64,000 nt of DNA from Variovorax beijingensis (GCF_003951285.1 NZ_RXFQ01000006.1:342723-406722), one strand, 5' to 3'. Shown: positions 29,867 through 39,635, counted from the first letter of the stretch. Translations and numbers: made by a program. Notes: generated by a model from the sequence alone, not told the origin.

Positions 29867-30499
29867 TCAGGCGGCGGGGCGGCGCGTGAAGGCCAGCAGC
29901 AGCCCGAAGCCGACCATCATGCTGCCGCTCACCTTGTTGAACCAGCGCATCGCGCGGCTGCCGCTGGCGAGCCGGCGCATGCGGGCGCCGAGCATCGCGT
30001 AGAGCGCGATCGCGACCACTTCGAGCAGCAGGAAGGTGGTGCCCAGCAGCAGGTAGCTGGTGGCATAGGCCCCCGGCACCACGAACTGCGGAAAGAAGGC
30101 CGTGAACACCAGGATCGCCTTGGGATTGCCCGCCGCCACGGTGAACTCCTGGCGCACCAGCGCACGCATCGAGGGTGGCGCTGCCGCGTCCGATGCCTGC
30201 GCTTCGGCCGCCGGCGCCGGGGCGCGCAGCAGGCGGATGCCGATCCACACAAGGTAGGCGGCGCCGATGTACTTGATGACGTCGAAGGCCAGCTCCGACG
30301 CGACCAGCACCGCGCCCATGCCCAGGCCCGCGATGGCGATCATGATGGCGAAGGCCGCGAGGCGCCCGCCGGCCGCGATGACCGCCGGCGAAACGCCGTG
30401 GCGCGCGCCGTTGGTGACCGACAGCAGATTGTTGGGGCCGAAGGCCATGTTGATGGCGAAGCAGGCCGGCAGGAACAGCAGATAGGTGGACAAGGTCAT
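29867..30499 (-). CDS. LysE/RhtB family amino-acid exporter
   Basis: A 210-residue inner-membrane protein with about six hydrophobic helices. The signature FGPNNLLSVTNGARHG near residue 20 and GNPKAILVFTAFFPQF in the middle are the two conserved RhtB/LysE regions. Exported substrates in the family are amino acids or related molecules; none is deducible here. It diverges from oxyR and may have a role under the same conditions, but no shared operator is proven. Confidence 0.88.
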   Translation of the reverse strand: MTLSTYLLFLPACFAINMAFGPNNLLSVTNGARHGVSPAVIAAGGRLAAFAIMIAIAGLGMGAVLVASELAFDVIKYIGAAYLVWIGIRLLRAPAPAAEAQASDAAAPPSMRALVRQEFTVAAGNPKAILVFTAFFPQFVVPGAYATSYLLLGTTFLLLEVVAIALYAMLGARMRRLASGSRAMRWFNKVSGSMMVGFGLLLAFTRRPAA

Positions 30500-30567
30500 G
30501 GCTGCACCGGTGTCGATGGGGCCACCATTATCTGCAGGCCGACCCCAGACAATGTCCGGTCACGGTC

Positions 30568-30590
30568 GCTTGCGCATAATTGACGCAAGC
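30568..30590. promoter_or_regulatory. Inverted repeat bracketing the oxyR -10
   Basis: GCTTGCG and CGCAAGC, separated by nine bases, surround CATAAT (30575-30580, five of six to the -10 consensus). It lies between the divergent LysE and oxyR genes, one base before the oxyR ATG. A site for OxyR autorepression is a reasonable guess. Confidence 0.4.
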
Positions 30591-30591
30591 T

Positions 30592-31557
30592 ATGACTCTC
30601 ACCGAACTCAAATACATCGTCGCAGTGGCCCGTGAACGGCACTTCGGCAAGGCAGCCGAGGCCTGCTACGTCTCCCAACCCACTCTCTCGGTGGCCATCA
30701 AGAAGCTCGAGGACGAACTCGAGGTCAAGCTCTTCGAGCGCAGCGCGGGCGAAGTCACCGTCACGCCGCTCGGCGAGCAGATCGTCCAGCAGGCGCAGAG
30801 CGTGCTCGACCAGGCCGCCAGCATCAAGGAAATCGCCAAGCGCGGAAAGGATCCGCTGGCGGGCCCGCTGAACCTCGGCGTGATCTACACCATCGGCCCG
30901 TACCTGCTGCCCGACCTGGTGCGCCAGGTGATTGCGCGTACGCCGCAGATGCCCCTGGTGCTGCAGGAGAACTTCACCGCCAAGCTGCTCGAGATGCTGC
31001 GTGCCGGCGAGATCGACTGCGCGATCATGGCCGAGCCCTTCCCCGACACCGGCCTGGCCATGGCGCCGCTCTACGACGAGCCCTTCATGGCGGCGCTGCC
31101 CGTGAAGCACAAGTTCGCCGACCGCGAGTCGATCACTTCGGAAGAGCTGCAGAACGAAACCATGCTGCTGCTGGGCACCGGCCATTGCTTTCGCGACCAC
31201 GTGCTCGAGGTGTGCCCCGAGTTCGCGCGCTTCTCGAGCAACGCCGAGGGCATCCGCAAGAGCTTCGAGGGCTCGTCGCTCGAGACCATCAAGCACATGG
31301 TGGCGTCGGGCATGGGCGTGACGCTGGTGCCGCGCCTGTCGGTACCGGCCGAAGCGCTCAAGCCCAAGGTCAAGGGGCGCAAGGAGCCCGAGCAGATGGT
31401 GCGCTACCTGCCGGTGCGCGACGCGCAGGACCGCGATCCGCCGACGCGGCGCGTGGTGCTGGCCTGGCGCCGCACCTTCACGCGCTACGAGGCGATCGCG
31501 GCCTTGCGCAACGCGATCTATGCGTGCGAGCTGCCGGGTGTCAAACGGCTGTCGTAG
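30592..31557 (+). CDS. oxyR: Hydrogen peroxide-sensing regulator OxyR
   Basis: A 321-residue LysR-type regulator that activates peroxide defence. The N-terminal helix-turn-helix reads HFGKAAEACYVSQPTLSVAI. The sensing cysteines fall in GHCFRDHVLEVC at residues 199 and 208, exactly the E. coli disulfide pair when counted from ATG 30592; this fixes both identity and start over the in-frame TTG at 30580. Downstream, dps (a classical OxyR target) starts 141 bases later. The C-terminal 15 residues extend past E. coli OxyR. Confidence 0.95.
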   Translation: MTLTELKYIVAVARERHFGKAAEACYVSQPTLSVAIKKLEDELEVKLFERSAGEVTVTPLGEQIVQQAQSVLDQAASIKEIAKRGKDPLAGPLNLGVIYTIGPYLLPDLVRQVIARTPQMPLVLQENFTAKLLEMLRAGEIDCAIMAEPFPDTGLAMAPLYDEPFMAALPVKHKFADRESITSEELQNETMLLLGTGHCFRDHVLEVCPEFARFSSNAEGIRKSFEGSSLETIKHMVASGMGVTLVPRLSVPAEALKPKVKGRKEPEQMVRYLPVRDAQDRDPPTRRVVLAWRRTFTRYEAIAALRNAIYACELPGVKRLS

Positions 31558-31628
31558 AAGGAAAGACGCGAACTTGGCCTACGCGGCGGCCGTTCGAATT
31601 CGTTGATCGCCGGGATAGAGTGGCGCTG

Positions 31629-31657
31629 TTGCGAAGCCGCGGGTCGGCTTTCAGAAT
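31629..31657 (+). promoter_or_regulatory. Candidate dps promoter
   Basis: TTGCGA at 31629-31634 and CAGAAT at 31652-31657, each four of six to consensus, are spaced by 17 bases and precede dps by 41 bases. I do not see a convincing four-half-site OxyR motif upstream. Confidence 0.4.
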
Positions 31658-31698
31658 AACGGCGTGTTCAGCAAAACCTGAAGAAAGAGTTTCCAGCC

Positions 31699-32274
31699 AT
31701 GGCCAAAGCATCGAAGAAAACATCGTTGTCCTCATCGTCCGGCAAGGTGCCCAAGAAGGGCGGCGCCGTGGTGGCGCAGGAATCCGGCAGCCGCAATGCG
31801 CCCCTCATCAACATCGGCATCGAGCGGCAGGACCGCGCCGCCATTGCCGAGGGCCTGAGCCGCGTGCTGGCCGACACCTACACGCTCTACCTCACGACCC
31901 ACAACTTCCACTGGAACGTGACGGGGCCGCACTTCAATTCGCTGCATGCGATGTTCATGGGCCAGTACACCGAGCTCTGGGGCGCCACCGACGTGCTCGC
32001 GGAACGCATTCGCGCCCTTGGCCACTACGCGCCGGGCTCCTACGCCGAGTTCAGCAAGATCGCCACCGTGCCCGACGTGCCCCAGACCCCGCCCAAGGCG
32101 ATGGAGATGGTGCGCATCCTGGTCAAGGGCCACGAAACCGTGTCGCGCATCGCGCGCGAATTCATCCCCGTGGCCGAGGAAGCCGGCGACGACCCGACGG
32201 CCGACATGCTGACCGCGCGCTGCACCGTGCACGACCAGACCGCCTGGATGCTGCGCTCGCTGCTCGAAGATTGA
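31699..32274 (+). CDS. dps: DNA starvation/stationary-phase protection protein Dps
   Basis: A dodecameric ferritin-like protein that binds DNA and oxidises iron with peroxide. The 191 residues carry the ferroxidase segment [20 protein letters not shown] and the acidic [12 protein letters not shown] Lys/Ser-rich N-terminal tail of about 35 residues ([20 protein letters not shown]) is longer than in E. coli and may mediate DNA binding. It follows oxyR and is closed by an intrinsic terminator, so it is probably monocistronic. Confidence 0.93.
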   Translation: MAKASKKTSLSSSSGKVPKKGGAVVAQESGSRNAPLINIGIERQDRAAIAEGLSRVLADTYTLYLTTHNFHWNVTGPHFNSLHAMFMGQYTELWGATDVLAERIRALGHYAPGSYAEFSKIATVPDVPQTPPKAMEMVRILVKGHETVSRIAREFIPVAEEAGDDPTADMLTARCTVHDQTAWMLRSLLED

Positions 32275-32296
32275 TCGCCCGAGCCCGGGAACCCAG

Positions 32297-32323
32297 GAGC
32301 GGCACAATGGCCGCTCTTTTTTT
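32297..32323 (+). terminator. Intrinsic terminator after dps
   Basis: A seven-base-pair stem GAGCGGC/GCCGCTC with loop ACAATG is followed by seven T residues, 22 bases past the dps stop. The ubiA start is nine bases after the T run. Confidence 0.9.
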
Positions 32324-32332
32324 GCCCGCCGC

Positions 32333-33193
32333 ATGCTTGCCCGCCGTTTTGCGCTCTATCTCGACCTGATCCGCTGGAACCGCCCCGCCGGCTGGCTGCT
32401 GCTGCTGTGGCCCACGCTGGGCGCGCTGTGGTTCGCGGCCGAAGGCTGGCCGGGCTGGCACCTGCTGGCCGTGTTCGTGCTGGGCACCATCCTGATGCGC
32501 AGCGCGGGCTGCTGTGTCAACGACGTGGCCGACCGCGACTTCGATCGCCATGTGAAGCGAACCTCCCAGCGGCCGGTGACCAGCGGCGCGGTGTCGGTCA
32601 GGGAGGCGCTCGCGCTGGGCGCGGTGCTGGCGCTCCTGGCCTTCGGGCTGGTGCTCACGACCAACCGGCTCACCATCCTGTGGTCGTTCGCAGCGCTGGC
32701 CATCACCTTGGCCTATCCTTTCGCCAAGCGCTTCGTGTCGGTTCCGCAGGCGGTGCTCGGCATTGCCTTCAGCTTCGGCATTCCGATGGCCTTTGCGGCA
32801 GTGCAGGCCAGCGTGCCCGTGTTCGCCGCCTGGCTGCTGGCCGGCAACCTGTTCTGGGTGCTGGCCTACGACACCGAGTACGCGATGGTCGACCGCGACG
32901 ACGACCTCAAGATCGGCATGAAGACCTCGGCCATCACCTTCGGCCGCCTCGACGTGGCGGCCGTCATGGCGAGCTACGGCATCTTCCTGGCCGTCTGGGC
33001 GTGGGCGGGCGCGAGCCGGGGCCTGGGGGCCGTGTTCTTCGCGGCCATCGGCATCGCCTTGGCGCAGGCCGCCTGGCACTGGCGGCTGATCCGCGAGCGC
33101 ACCCGCGACGGCTGCTTCAAGGCCTTCCGGCTGAACCACTGGCTGGGCTTCACCGTGTTTGCCGGCATCGCGGCCGGCTACGCCATTCGCTAG
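32333..33193 (+). CDS. ubiA: 4-hydroxybenzoate octaprenyltransferase
   Basis: Prenylates 4-hydroxybenzoate in ubiquinone synthesis, in the inner membrane. The 286-residue protein has eight or nine hydrophobic helices and both aspartate-rich prenyl-diphosphate motifs, [15 protein letters not shown] in the first half and [16 protein letters not shown] in the second. Neighbouring MaoC follows 19 bases later. The start lies directly after the dps terminator, so the promoter must overlap that hairpin or readthrough occurs. Confidence 0.94.
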   Translation: MLARRFALYLDLIRWNRPAGWLLLLWPTLGALWFAAEGWPGWHLLAVFVLGTILMRSAGCCVNDVADRDFDRHVKRTSQRPVTSGAVSVREALALGAVLALLAFGLVLTTNRLTILWSFAALAITLAYPFAKRFVSVPQAVLGIAFSFGIPMAFAAVQASVPVFAAWLLAGNLFWVLAYDTEYAMVDRDDDLKIGMKTSAITFGRLDVAAVMASYGIFLAVWAWAGASRGLGAVFFAAIGIALAQAAWHWRLIRERTRDGCFKAFRLNHWLGFTVFAGIAAGYAIR

Positions 33194-33212
33194 CTAGACA
33201 GACAGGACGCAC

Positions 33213-33680
33213 ATGCTCGATCGCCTGACGCAGAAGATCGGCCAGGAAGGCCTGTCCGGATGGCACCTCATCACGCAGGAGATGGTCGACCGCTACGCGG
33301 CGCTGTCGGGCGACGGCGAGGGCGAATGGATCCACCTCGATCCGGAGCGCGCCGCACGCGAGGCGAGCTACGGCGGAACGATCGTGCCGGGCTTCTTCCA
33401 GGTGTCGCACCTGATCCGGCTGACCGGCGAGGCCATGCGGACGCTGCTGCCCTTCGATGCGAACCACGCGCTGAACTATGGATTCGACCGCTTGCGCTTC
33501 GTCAGGCCGATGCCGGTCGGTGCGCGCTTCCGGGCACGTGTGCGCATTCTCGAGGTGGCGTCCAAGCCCGGCGACAGCTTCCTGTTGAAGGAGGCGGTGC
33601 TGCTCGAGCTCGAGGACGGCACCGTCACGCTGGCGGCCGAGTGGCTGGTCTTCCTCGGGCCGCGCGCATTGGCGGCCTGA
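33213..33680 (+). CDS. MaoC-like hot-dog dehydratase
   Basis: A 155-residue single hot-dog domain. The hydratase motif appears as ALSGDGEGEWIHLDPERAAR (Asp/His catalytic pair, with the usual N-P spacing changed to GEGEW) and continues with YGGTIVPGFFQVSHLIRL. MaoC-type proteins hydrate 2-enoyl-CoA in fatty-acid breakdown or polyester synthesis. No other beta-oxidation gene is adjacent; it follows ubiA in the same direction and may be cotranscribed. Convergent with proC, six bases away. Confidence 0.82.
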   Translation: MLDRLTQKIGQEGLSGWHLITQEMVDRYAALSGDGEGEWIHLDPERAAREASYGGTIVPGFFQVSHLIRLTGEAMRTLLPFDANHALNYGFDRLRFVRPMPVGARFRARVRILEVASKPGDSFLLKEAVLLELEDGTVTLAAEWLVFLGPRALAA

Positions 33681-33686
33681 CGAGGC

Positions 33687-34544
33687 TCAGGCGCGGCCGA
33701 ATTCCTCGCCCAGTTCGGCGGCGCGCTTCTGCGCCGCGCGGATGGCGGCCTTGAACTTTGCCTTGACGTCGGCGCCCTCGAGCGAGGTGATCGCCGCATG
33801 GGTGGTGCCACCCTTCGACGTCACGCGCTCGCGCAGCACCGACGGCGGCTCGGTGGCGCTGTGCGCAAGCGCCGAAGCGCCGGTGAAGGTGCCGATGGCC
33901 AGCCGCTGGGCCTGCTCGAGCGGCAGGCCCATCTCGACGCCGGCCTCCGTCATGGCCTCGATGAAATAGAACACATAGGCGGGGCCGGAGCCGGACATGG
34001 CCGTCACTGCGTCGAGCGCGGCTTCGTCGTCGACCCAGAGCAGCTCGCCGGTCGGCGCCAGCAGCTGTCCGACCAGGGCGCGGTCGGCGGCGTCCACCGC
34101 GGCTCGCGCATAGAGGCCGGTCATGCCCTGGCCCACCAGCGCCGGCGTGTTGGGCATGGCGCGCACCACGCGTTCGCTGCCGAGCCAGCGCGCGATGCTG
34201 CCCGACGGAATGCCGGCCGCCACGCTCAGGTGCAGTGCGTTGGCCGCGAACGCGCGCACCGGGGCGGCAGCGTCCGCAAAAGTCTGCGGCTTGACCGCCC
34301 ACACCACCACGGCGCAGCGCGAAAGGGCGTCGCCGGCCTCGGCGTGGGCGGCAATGCCGAAGGCTTGCGCGAGCCTGGTGCGGGCTTCCTCGAAAGGCTC
34401 GACCACCTCGAAGGTGCTGGCGGGCGTACCCTGCTTGATGAGGCCGCCGATGATGGCGCTGGCCATGTTGCCGCCGCCGATGAAGGCGATCGGAGGCAGC
34501 GGCGGCGGTGCGGTGCGGGGCAGGAAGGTGACGGCGATGGTCAT
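33687..34544 (-). CDS. proC: Pyrroline-5-carboxylate reductase
   Basis: The NAD(P)H enzyme for the last step of proline synthesis. The 285 residues have FIGGGNMASAIIGGL (dinucleotide fold), VWAVKPQ, VVRAMPNTPA, the substrate-site GSGPAYVFYFIEAM and the late TSKGGTTHAAI. About 15 Pro-rich residues precede the fold. The ATG overlaps the stop of the phytase-like gene upstream (ATGA), so the two are coupled. Confidence 0.95.
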   Translation of the reverse strand: MTIAVTFLPRTAPPPLPPIAFIGGGNMASAIIGGLIKQGTPASTFEVVEPFEEARTRLAQAFGIAAHAEAGDALSRCAVVVWAVKPQTFADAAAPVRAFAANALHLSVAAGIPSGSIARWLGSERVVRAMPNTPALVGQGMTGLYARAAVDAADRALVGQLLAPTGELLWVDDEAALDAVTAMSGSGPAYVFYFIEAMTEAGVEMGLPLEQAQRLAIGTFTGASALAHSATEPPSVLRERVTSKGGTTHAAITSLEGADVKAKFKAAIRAAQKRAAELGEEFGRA

Positions 34545-35683
34545 GGTCGGTCGGTGTATTCGAATGCCGCGAACTGGGTTGTCTGCAGCGGGTTGAAATT
34601 GTCGTCGCTCACGACCACCAGCGTGCGCTTGCCGTCCGCAAGCGGCGGTCCCCAGCACATGCCCTCGGTGTTGTCGAGGCGCGAAAGGCCGAGCGAGGCG
34701 AAGTCGGCGATCAGCGTCTTCGCCGCGGCGCGGTGGTTGCCCTCGGCGAGCGCGTCGATCGCCAGCACGTCGGTGGCGTTGCGGGTATCGATCTCGTAGA
34801 GGCGCAGCGAGTTTCCGGCGCCGGTGGCATAGGCGCGCTCCAGCACCAGCATGCGGTCGGCGTCGAGCATCAGGATCTCGCTGATGCCGTTGTCGGCATG
34901 GCTGCCGGGAACGAGCGGCCGCAACGGAATCGCATCGGGAACATAGGCGATCTGGCGCGTGGCCTGGCCGGTCTCCAGGTCGACCAGGGTCAGCCGGCAG
35001 GGGCCGCCCGGCGTCCGCGTGGTGGGAACCGGGCCGTCCTGGAGCAGCGCGTTTTCCATGCCAAGCCAGGCGTGGCGGCCGTCCGGCGTCAGCGCCAGGC
35101 CCTCGAAACCCAGGTTGTCGCGCGGGCCGCTGCGCTGCGCCGGATCGGGGTTGAACATGGCCGGCAGCGCGAACTCGCGCAGCAGGCGGCCGTCCCGCGC
35201 CGACTCGTACAAGGCCGGGCCGAATCCCCGCCCGACGTCGCCTTCGCTCGTCCAGAGCAGGGTTCCGGCGCCTGGGCGCAGGCGCAGCGATTCGGGGTCC
35301 GGAACCGGGATGCCGGGCTCGGCGCGGCGCCGTGCGGGCCAGGGGCCGCCACCAGGACGTTGCAGCCGCACGACACCTTTCGGTTCGGGTGGCTGCGCCC
35401 AGGGAGATGCCCATTGCACCACATAGAAACGCGCAGGGTCGAGGTCTGACCGATCGTCGCTTGGCAGCAGGTACTCACTTCTCTCCGCGTCGTAGTCGAT
35501 GCCCGAGAGGCCGCCGGCGGTCGTGCCCTGTATATTCAGCCGGTGCGGCCAGTGCGCCTCGGCCAGGCGGCGCAGCCGCGCCGGCCCCGCGGGGGGGCTG
35601 GCCGGACTGCGGCAGCCGGCCAATCCCAGCCCTGCGAGCCCCGCCGCCATGGCGCCCGCGCCCGCCAGCAGCCGGCGGCGCAT
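34541..35683 (-). CDS. Phytase-like (esterase-like activity) lipoprotein
   Basis: A 380-residue secreted protein with a twin-arginine-rich start ([12 protein letters not shown]) and the lipobox GLAGC, followed by a beta-propeller domain of the phytase-like family: [60 protein letters not shown] and [20 protein letters not shown]. Family members are predicted phosphodiesterase/esterase-like proteins of unknown substrate. ATG 35683 is chosen over an in-frame GTG 33 bases upstream. It precedes proC, to which it is coupled, and diverges from the ribosomal operon. Confidence 0.8.
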   Translation of the reverse strand: MRRRLLAGAGAMAAGLAGLGLAGCRSPASPPAGPARLRRLAEAHWPHRLNIQGTTAGGLSGIDYDAERSEYLLPSDDRSDLDPARFYVVQWASPWAQPPEPKGVVRLQRPGGGPWPARRRAEPGIPVPDPESLRLRPGAGTLLWTSEGDVGRGFGPALYESARDGRLLREFALPAMFNPDPAQRSGPRDNLGFEGLALTPDGRHAWLGMENALLQDGPVPTTRTPGGPCRLTLVDLETGQATRQIAYVPDAIPLRPLVPGSHADNGISEILMLDADRMLVLERAYATGAGNSLRLYEIDTRNATDVLAIDALAEGNHRAAAKTLIADFASLGLSRLDNTEGMCWGPPLADGKRTLVVVSDDNFNPLQTTQFAAFEYTDRP

Positions 35684-35759
35684 GGACGATGTGGGGCCAG
35701 GATCGAAGGTGCGCACGCCGCCGAGTCTAGTTCCAGTCCAATTCGATCTCAGAAGGCAG

Positions 35760-35788
35760 TTGACATGCCTTTGCCTGCGTGCAACAAT
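35760..35788 (+). promoter_or_regulatory. Promoter of the spc ribosomal operon
   Basis: A perfect TTGACA (35760-35765) is followed after 17 bases by AACAAT (35783-35788, four of six). A transcript would begin near 35795, giving a leader of about 140 bases before rplN. This is the best vegetative promoter in the window and marks the start of the ribosomal unit. Confidence 0.75.
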
Positions 35789-35793
35789 CGCAG

Positions 35794-35817
35794 GCTTCGC
35801 TTCAAAAAAGGCGAAGC
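35794..35817 (+). promoter_or_regulatory. Hairpin at the 5' end of the rplN leader
   Basis: GCTTCGC pairs with GCGAAGC around a ten-base A-rich loop, followed by TTT. It coincides with the predicted 5' end of the transcript and might stabilise the message or act in regulation. The short T run makes termination unlikely. Confidence 0.4.
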
Positions 35818-35932
35818 TTTCAGCCCAAAGCGGAAGTGCCTCGAGTGGTTCGAGGTGCGGACGACGGGCCCAAGACTGACCGCAGCGTTTCCCTCCCGGA
35901 GGCGCATCGGTACAAGTTGGGAACTACTAGCA

Positions 35933-36301
35933 ATGATCCAAACTGAATCCCGGCTCGAAGTGGCCGACAACACAGGCGCGAAGTCCGTCCTGTGTATCAA
36001 GGTGCTCGGTGGCTCCAAGCGGCGTTATGCCAGCGTGGGCGACGTCATCAAGGTGAGCATCAAGGAAGCCGCTCCGCGTGGTCGCGTCAAAAAGGGCGAG
36101 ATCTACAGCGCAGTGGTGGTCCGCACCGCCAAGGGCATCCGTCGCGCCGACGGCTCGCTCGTCAAATTCGATGGCAACGCAGCCGTGTTGCTCAACGCCA
36201 AGCTGGAGCCGATCGGCACCCGCATCTTCGGACCGGTGACGCGCGAGCTGCGCACCGAAAAGTTCATGAAGATCGTGTCGCTGGCCCCCGAAGTTCTCTA
36301 A
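35933..36301 (+). CDS. rplN: Ribosomal protein L14
   Basis: A 122-residue 50S protein near the peptidyl-transferase and subunit interface. [17 protein letters not shown], the signature [16 protein letters not shown] and [13 protein letters not shown] are diagnostic. It is the first gene of the unit; in most bacteria rpsQ, rpmC and rplP precede it, but here the upstream gene is the divergent phytase-like lipoprotein. Start fixed by the conserved MIQ. Confidence 0.98.
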
Positions 36302-36314
36302 GGACAACAACGCC

Positions 36315-36647
36315 ATGAACAAGATTCGCAAAGGCGACCAGGTCATCGTGTTGGCCGGGCGCGACAAAGGCAAGCGCGGCACCGTCTCGCTGCGCAAGGA
36401 TGATTCGCACCTCGTCGTCGAGGGCGTGAACATCGTCAAGAAGCACGCCAAGCCGAACCCCCTCAAGGGTACGACCGGCGGCATCGTCGAGAAGACCATG
36501 CCCATCCACCAATCCAACGTGGCGATCTTCAATGCCGCGACCGGCAAGGCCGATCGCGTGGGCATCAAGATCACCCAGGGTGCTGACGGCAAGCGCGTGG
36601 CTGTTCGCGTCTTCAAGTCGAGCGGCGACGAAATCAAGTTCGCCTAA
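36315..36647 (+). CDS. rplX: Ribosomal protein L24
   Basis: A 110-residue assembly-initiating 50S protein. [20 protein letters not shown] is the KOW motif, followed by [15 protein letters not shown] and [14 protein letters not shown]. It lies 13 bases after rplN and 11 before rplE, as in the standard spc order. Confidence 0.98.
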
Positions 36648-36658
36648 GAGGTACTCAC

Positions 36659-37198
36659 ATGGCACGTCTCCAACAACACTATCGCGAAAAGATCGCGAAA
36701 GACCTGACGGAAAAGTTCGGCTACAAGTCGCCGATGCAGGTCCCCCGCCTCACCAAGATCACGCTCAACATGGGCGTGGGCGAAGCTGTCGCCGACAAGA
36801 AGGTCCTGGACAACGCAGTTGCCGACCTGACCAAGATCGCCGGCCAGAAGCCCGTGGTCACCAAGTCGAAGAAGGCCATCGCCGGTTTCAAGATCCGCGA
36901 AAACCAGCCGATCGGCTGCATGGTCACGCTGCGTGGCGTGCAGATGTATGAGTTCCTGGACCGTTTCGTGACCATCGCGCTGCCGCGTGTTCGCGACTTC
37001 CGCGGCATTTCCGGCCGTGCGTTCGACGGCCGTGGCAACTACAACATCGGCGTCAAGGAACAGATCATTTTCCCCGAGATCGAATACGACAAGGTCGATG
37101 CCCTGCGCGGTCTCAACATCAGCATCACGACGACGGCCAAGACCGACGAAGAAGCCAAGGCGCTTCTCGCTGGTTTCCGTTTCCCGTTCAAGAACTGA
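36659..37198 (+). CDS. rplE: Ribosomal protein L5
   Basis: A 179-residue protein of the 5S RNA complex. Recognised by [37 protein letters not shown] and the [19 protein letters not shown] segment near residue 120. In E. coli S8 represses the spc operon near this gene; whether the same occurs here is not visible. Confidence 0.98.
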   Translation: MARLQQHYREKIAKDLTEKFGYKSPMQVPRLTKITLNMGVGEAVADKKVLDNAVADLTKIAGQKPVVTKSKKAIAGFKIRENQPIGCMVTLRGVQMYEFLDRFVTIALPRVRDFRGISGRAFDGRGNYNIGVKEQIIFPEIEYDKVDALRGLNISITTTAKTDEEAKALLAGFRFPFKN

Positions 37199-37206
37199 GG
37201 CGCACC

Positions 37207-37512
37207 GTGGCTAAACAATCCCTGATCCAACGCGAACTCAAGCGCGACAAGCTGGTCGCCAAGTACGCTGCGAAGCACGCGGAACTGAAGGCAATTTCCA
37301 ACGACCTGAAGAAGAGCGACGAAGAGCGCGCTGCTGCCCGCCTGGGCCTGCAGAAGCTCCCGCGCAACGCGAACCCCACGCGTCAGCGCAACCGTTGCGA
37401 AATCACCGGTCGCCCCCGTGGCACCTTCCGTCAATTCGGTCTGGCCCGCGCCAAGATCCGCGAACTGGCCTTCAATGGCGACATCCCCGGTGTCACCAAG
37501 GCCAGCTGGTAA
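37207..37512 (+). CDS. rpsN: Ribosomal protein S14, zinc-free type
   Basis: A 101-residue 30S protein with a GTG start eight bases after rplE. It is the long form: [19 protein letters not shown] carries a single cysteine, so the zinc ribbon of the short form is absent. [14 protein letters not shown] and the GVTKASW ending are conserved. Confidence 0.97.
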   Translation: MAKQSLIQRELKRDKLVAKYAAKHAELKAISNDLKKSDEERAAARLGLQKLPRNANPTRQRNRCEITGRPRGTFRQFGLARAKIRELAFNGDIPGVTKASW

Positions 37513-37532
37513 GCCAGGCAGGAGCAAACAAC

Positions 37533-37928
37533 ATGAGCATGAGTGATCCCATTGCCGACCTGCTGACGCGTATCCGTAACGCGCAGATGGTGGCGAAGCC
37601 CACTGTGTCGGTCCCGTCTTCCAAGGTGAAGATCGCGATCTCGCAGGTCCTGAAGGACGAAGGCTATATCGACGGTTTCCAGGTCAAGACCGAAGACGGC
37701 AAGTCCGAACTCGTCATCACCCTGAAGTACTACGCCGGCCGTCCGGTCATCGAGCGCATCGAGCGCGTGAGCCGTCCCGGCCTGCGCGTCTACAAGGCCA
37801 GCGCTTCCATTCCGCAAGTCCAGAACGGCCTCGGCGTCGCGATCGTCACGACCCCCAAGGGCGTGATGACCGACCGCAAGGCGCGCGCTACCGGTGTCGG
37901 TGGCGAAGTGCTGTGCTACGTCGCCTAA
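37533..37928 (+). CDS. rpsH: Ribosomal protein S8
   Basis: A 131-residue 16S-binding protein and the usual translational repressor of the spc operon. [17 protein letters not shown] opens it and [21 protein letters not shown] closes it. The first ATG is chosen because AGGAG is eight bases upstream; a second in-frame ATG is two codons later. Confidence 0.97.
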   Translation: MSMSDPIADLLTRIRNAQMVAKPTVSVPSSKVKIAISQVLKDEGYIDGFQVKTEDGKSELVITLKYYAGRPVIERIERVSRPGLRVYKASASIPQVQNGLGVAIVTTPKGVMTDRKARATGVGGEVLCYVA

Positions 37929-37952
37929 CCGAGACATCGAGGAGTAACTGAA

Positions 37953-38486
37953 ATGTCCCGAGTAGGAAAAATGCCGATCACCATCCCCGCAGGCGTGGAT
38001 GTGTCGATCAAGGAAGACCAGATCAGCGTCAAGGGCACGGGCGGCACGCTCGCCCTCGCGCGCAACCCCCTGGTCAAGATCGTCAGCAACGACGGCAAGC
38101 TGAATTTCGAGCCCGCCAACGAGTCGCGTGAAGCGAACGCGATGAGCGGCACGATCCGTCAGCTGGTGAACAACATGGTGGTTGGCGTGACCAAGGGCTT
38201 CGAGAAGAAGCTCAACCTGGTCGGCGTCGGCTACAAGGCTGCAGCCTCCAACAACAAGTTGAACCTGCAAGTCGGCTATTCGCACCCGGTCAACATCGAC
38301 ATGCCGCAAGGCATCACGGTGGCCACTGCGACCCCGACCGAAATCGTGATCAAGGGTGCTGACCGTCAGCGCGTTGGTCAAATCGCCGCTGAGATCCGCG
38401 CTGTTCGTCCGCCTGAGCCCTACAAGGGCAAGGGCATCCGTTATTCGGACGAGAAGATCGTGATCAAAGAGACCAAGAAGAAGTAA
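37953..38486 (+). CDS. rplF: Ribosomal protein L6
   Basis: A 177-residue two-domain 50S protein. [18 protein letters not shown] opens the first repeat, [19 protein letters not shown] starts the second, and the [18 protein letters not shown] tail contacts the 23S sarcin-ricin region. GAGGAGTAAC precedes the ATG. Confidence 0.98.
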   Translation: MSRVGKMPITIPAGVDVSIKEDQISVKGTGGTLALARNPLVKIVSNDGKLNFEPANESREANAMSGTIRQLVNNMVVGVTKGFEKKLNLVGVGYKAAASNNKLNLQVGYSHPVNIDMPQGITVATATPTEIVIKGADRQRVGQIAAEIRAVRPPEPYKGKGIRYSDEKIVIKETKKK

Positions 38487-38497
38487 GGGGCAGCAAA

Positions 38498-38866
38498 ATG
38501 ATGTTGACCAAAAAAGCACAGCGTCTTCGCCGCTCGCGCCAGACCCGCATCCGCATCGCGACGCAGGGTGTGGCCCGTCTGACGGTGAACCGCACCAACC
38601 TGCACATCTATGCCACCGTCATCTCCGACGACGGCACCAAGGTGATCGCCACCGCATCGACGGCCGAAGCCGAAGTGCGCGCTGCACTCGGCGGCTCGGG
38701 CAAGGGCGGCAATGCCGCCGCTGCAACGGCCATCGGCAAGCGCATCGCTGAAAAGGCGAAGGCTGCCGGCGTCGAGAAGGTCGCCTTCGACCGCGCTGGT
38801 TTCGCGTACCACGGCCGCGTCAAGGCGCTGGCCGACGCTGCCCGCGAAGCCGGCCTGCAGTTCTAA
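38498..38866 (+). CDS. rplR: Ribosomal protein L18
   Basis: A 122-residue 5S RNA-binding protein: [29 protein letters not shown] and [20 protein letters not shown] are conserved. Two adjacent ATG codons begin the gene; the second (38501) gives the more usual ML start, and the GGGG ribosome site fits either. Confidence 0.97.
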   Translation: MMLTKKAQRLRRSRQTRIRIATQGVARLTVNRTNLHIYATVISDDGTKVIATASTAEAEVRAALGGSGKGGNAAAATAIGKRIAEKAKAAGVEKVAFDRAGFAYHGRVKALADAAREAGLQF

Positions 38867-38884
38867 ACGGACACGAGATTCAAA

Positions 38885-39403
38885 ATGGCAAAGATTCAAG
38901 CAAGAACGCAGAACGAAGGCCCTGAAGACGGTTTGCGCGAGAAGATGATCGCGATCAACCGCGTCACCAAGGTGGTGAAGGGTGGTCGTATCCTCGGTTT
39001 CGCAGCACTCACCGTCGTGGGCGACGGCGACGGCCGCGTCGGCATGGGCAAGGGCAAGTCCAAGGAAGTGCCTGCTGCCGTGCAGAAGGCGATGGAAGAA
39101 GCCCGCCGCAACCTGGCCAAGATCTCGATCAAGAACGGCACGCTGCATCACCGCGTGACGGGTCACCATGGCGCCGCTTCGGTCGTCATGATCCCCGCCC
39201 CGAAGGGTACCGGCATCATCGCCGGCGGCCCGATGCGCGCCGTGTTCGAAGTCATGGGCATCACCGACATCGTGGCCAAGAGCCATGGTTCGTCGAACCC
39301 CTACAACATGGTTCGCGCCACGCTCGACGGGTTGAAGAACTCGACGACCGCGTCCGAAGTGGCTGCCAAGCGCGGCCTGACCGTCGAAGAAATCTTCGCC
39401 TGA
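38885..39403 (+). CDS. rpsE: Ribosomal protein S5
   Basis: A 172-residue decoding-fidelity protein. [54 protein letters not shown] and [15 protein letters not shown] are hallmark regions, including the loop in which spectinomycin-resistance changes occur in other species. Confidence 0.98.
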   Translation: MAKIQARTQNEGPEDGLREKMIAINRVTKVVKGGRILGFAALTVVGDGDGRVGMGKGKSKEVPAAVQKAMEEARRNLAKISIKNGTLHHRVTGHHGAASVVMIPAPKGTGIIAGGPMRAVFEVMGITDIVAKSHGSSNPYNMVRATLDGLKNSTTASEVAAKRGLTVEEIFA

Positions 39404-39438
39404 GCGCAAGCTCTCGCAAGGCTGAAGGAAGCATTCAA

Positions 39439-39624
39439 ATGACGACGCAACAACAAACCCTCAAGGTGCAATTGGTCAAGAGCCCGATTGGTACCAAGGA
39501 ATCGCATCGCGCGACCGTGCGTGGCCTCGGCCTGCGCAAGCTCAACAGCGTGAGCGAGCTGCAGGACACCCCGGCGGTGCGCGGCATGATCAACAAGATC
39601 AGTTATCTGGTCAAAGTTCTGTAA
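39439..39624 (+). CDS. rpmD: Ribosomal protein L30
   Basis: A 61-residue 50S protein in the normal spc position between S5 and L15. [20 protein letters not shown] and [13 protein letters not shown] identify it. Short but backed by position and motif. Confidence 0.97.
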   Translation: MTTQQQTLKVQLVKSPIGTKESHRATVRGLGLRKLNSVSELQDTPAVRGMINKISYLVKVL

Positions 39625-39635
39625 GAGAGACTGAT

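Noticed and set aside
31558..31698. Classical four-half-site OxyR operator before dps
   Set aside because: One GATAG-like half-site can be found near 31614, but the ATAG-N7-ATAG spacing pattern is not present.
35765..35932. Possible rpsQ remnant or small protein before rplN
   Set aside because: The in-frame upstream reading (MPLPACNN...) has no S17 similarity and overlaps the predicted promoter and leader hairpin.
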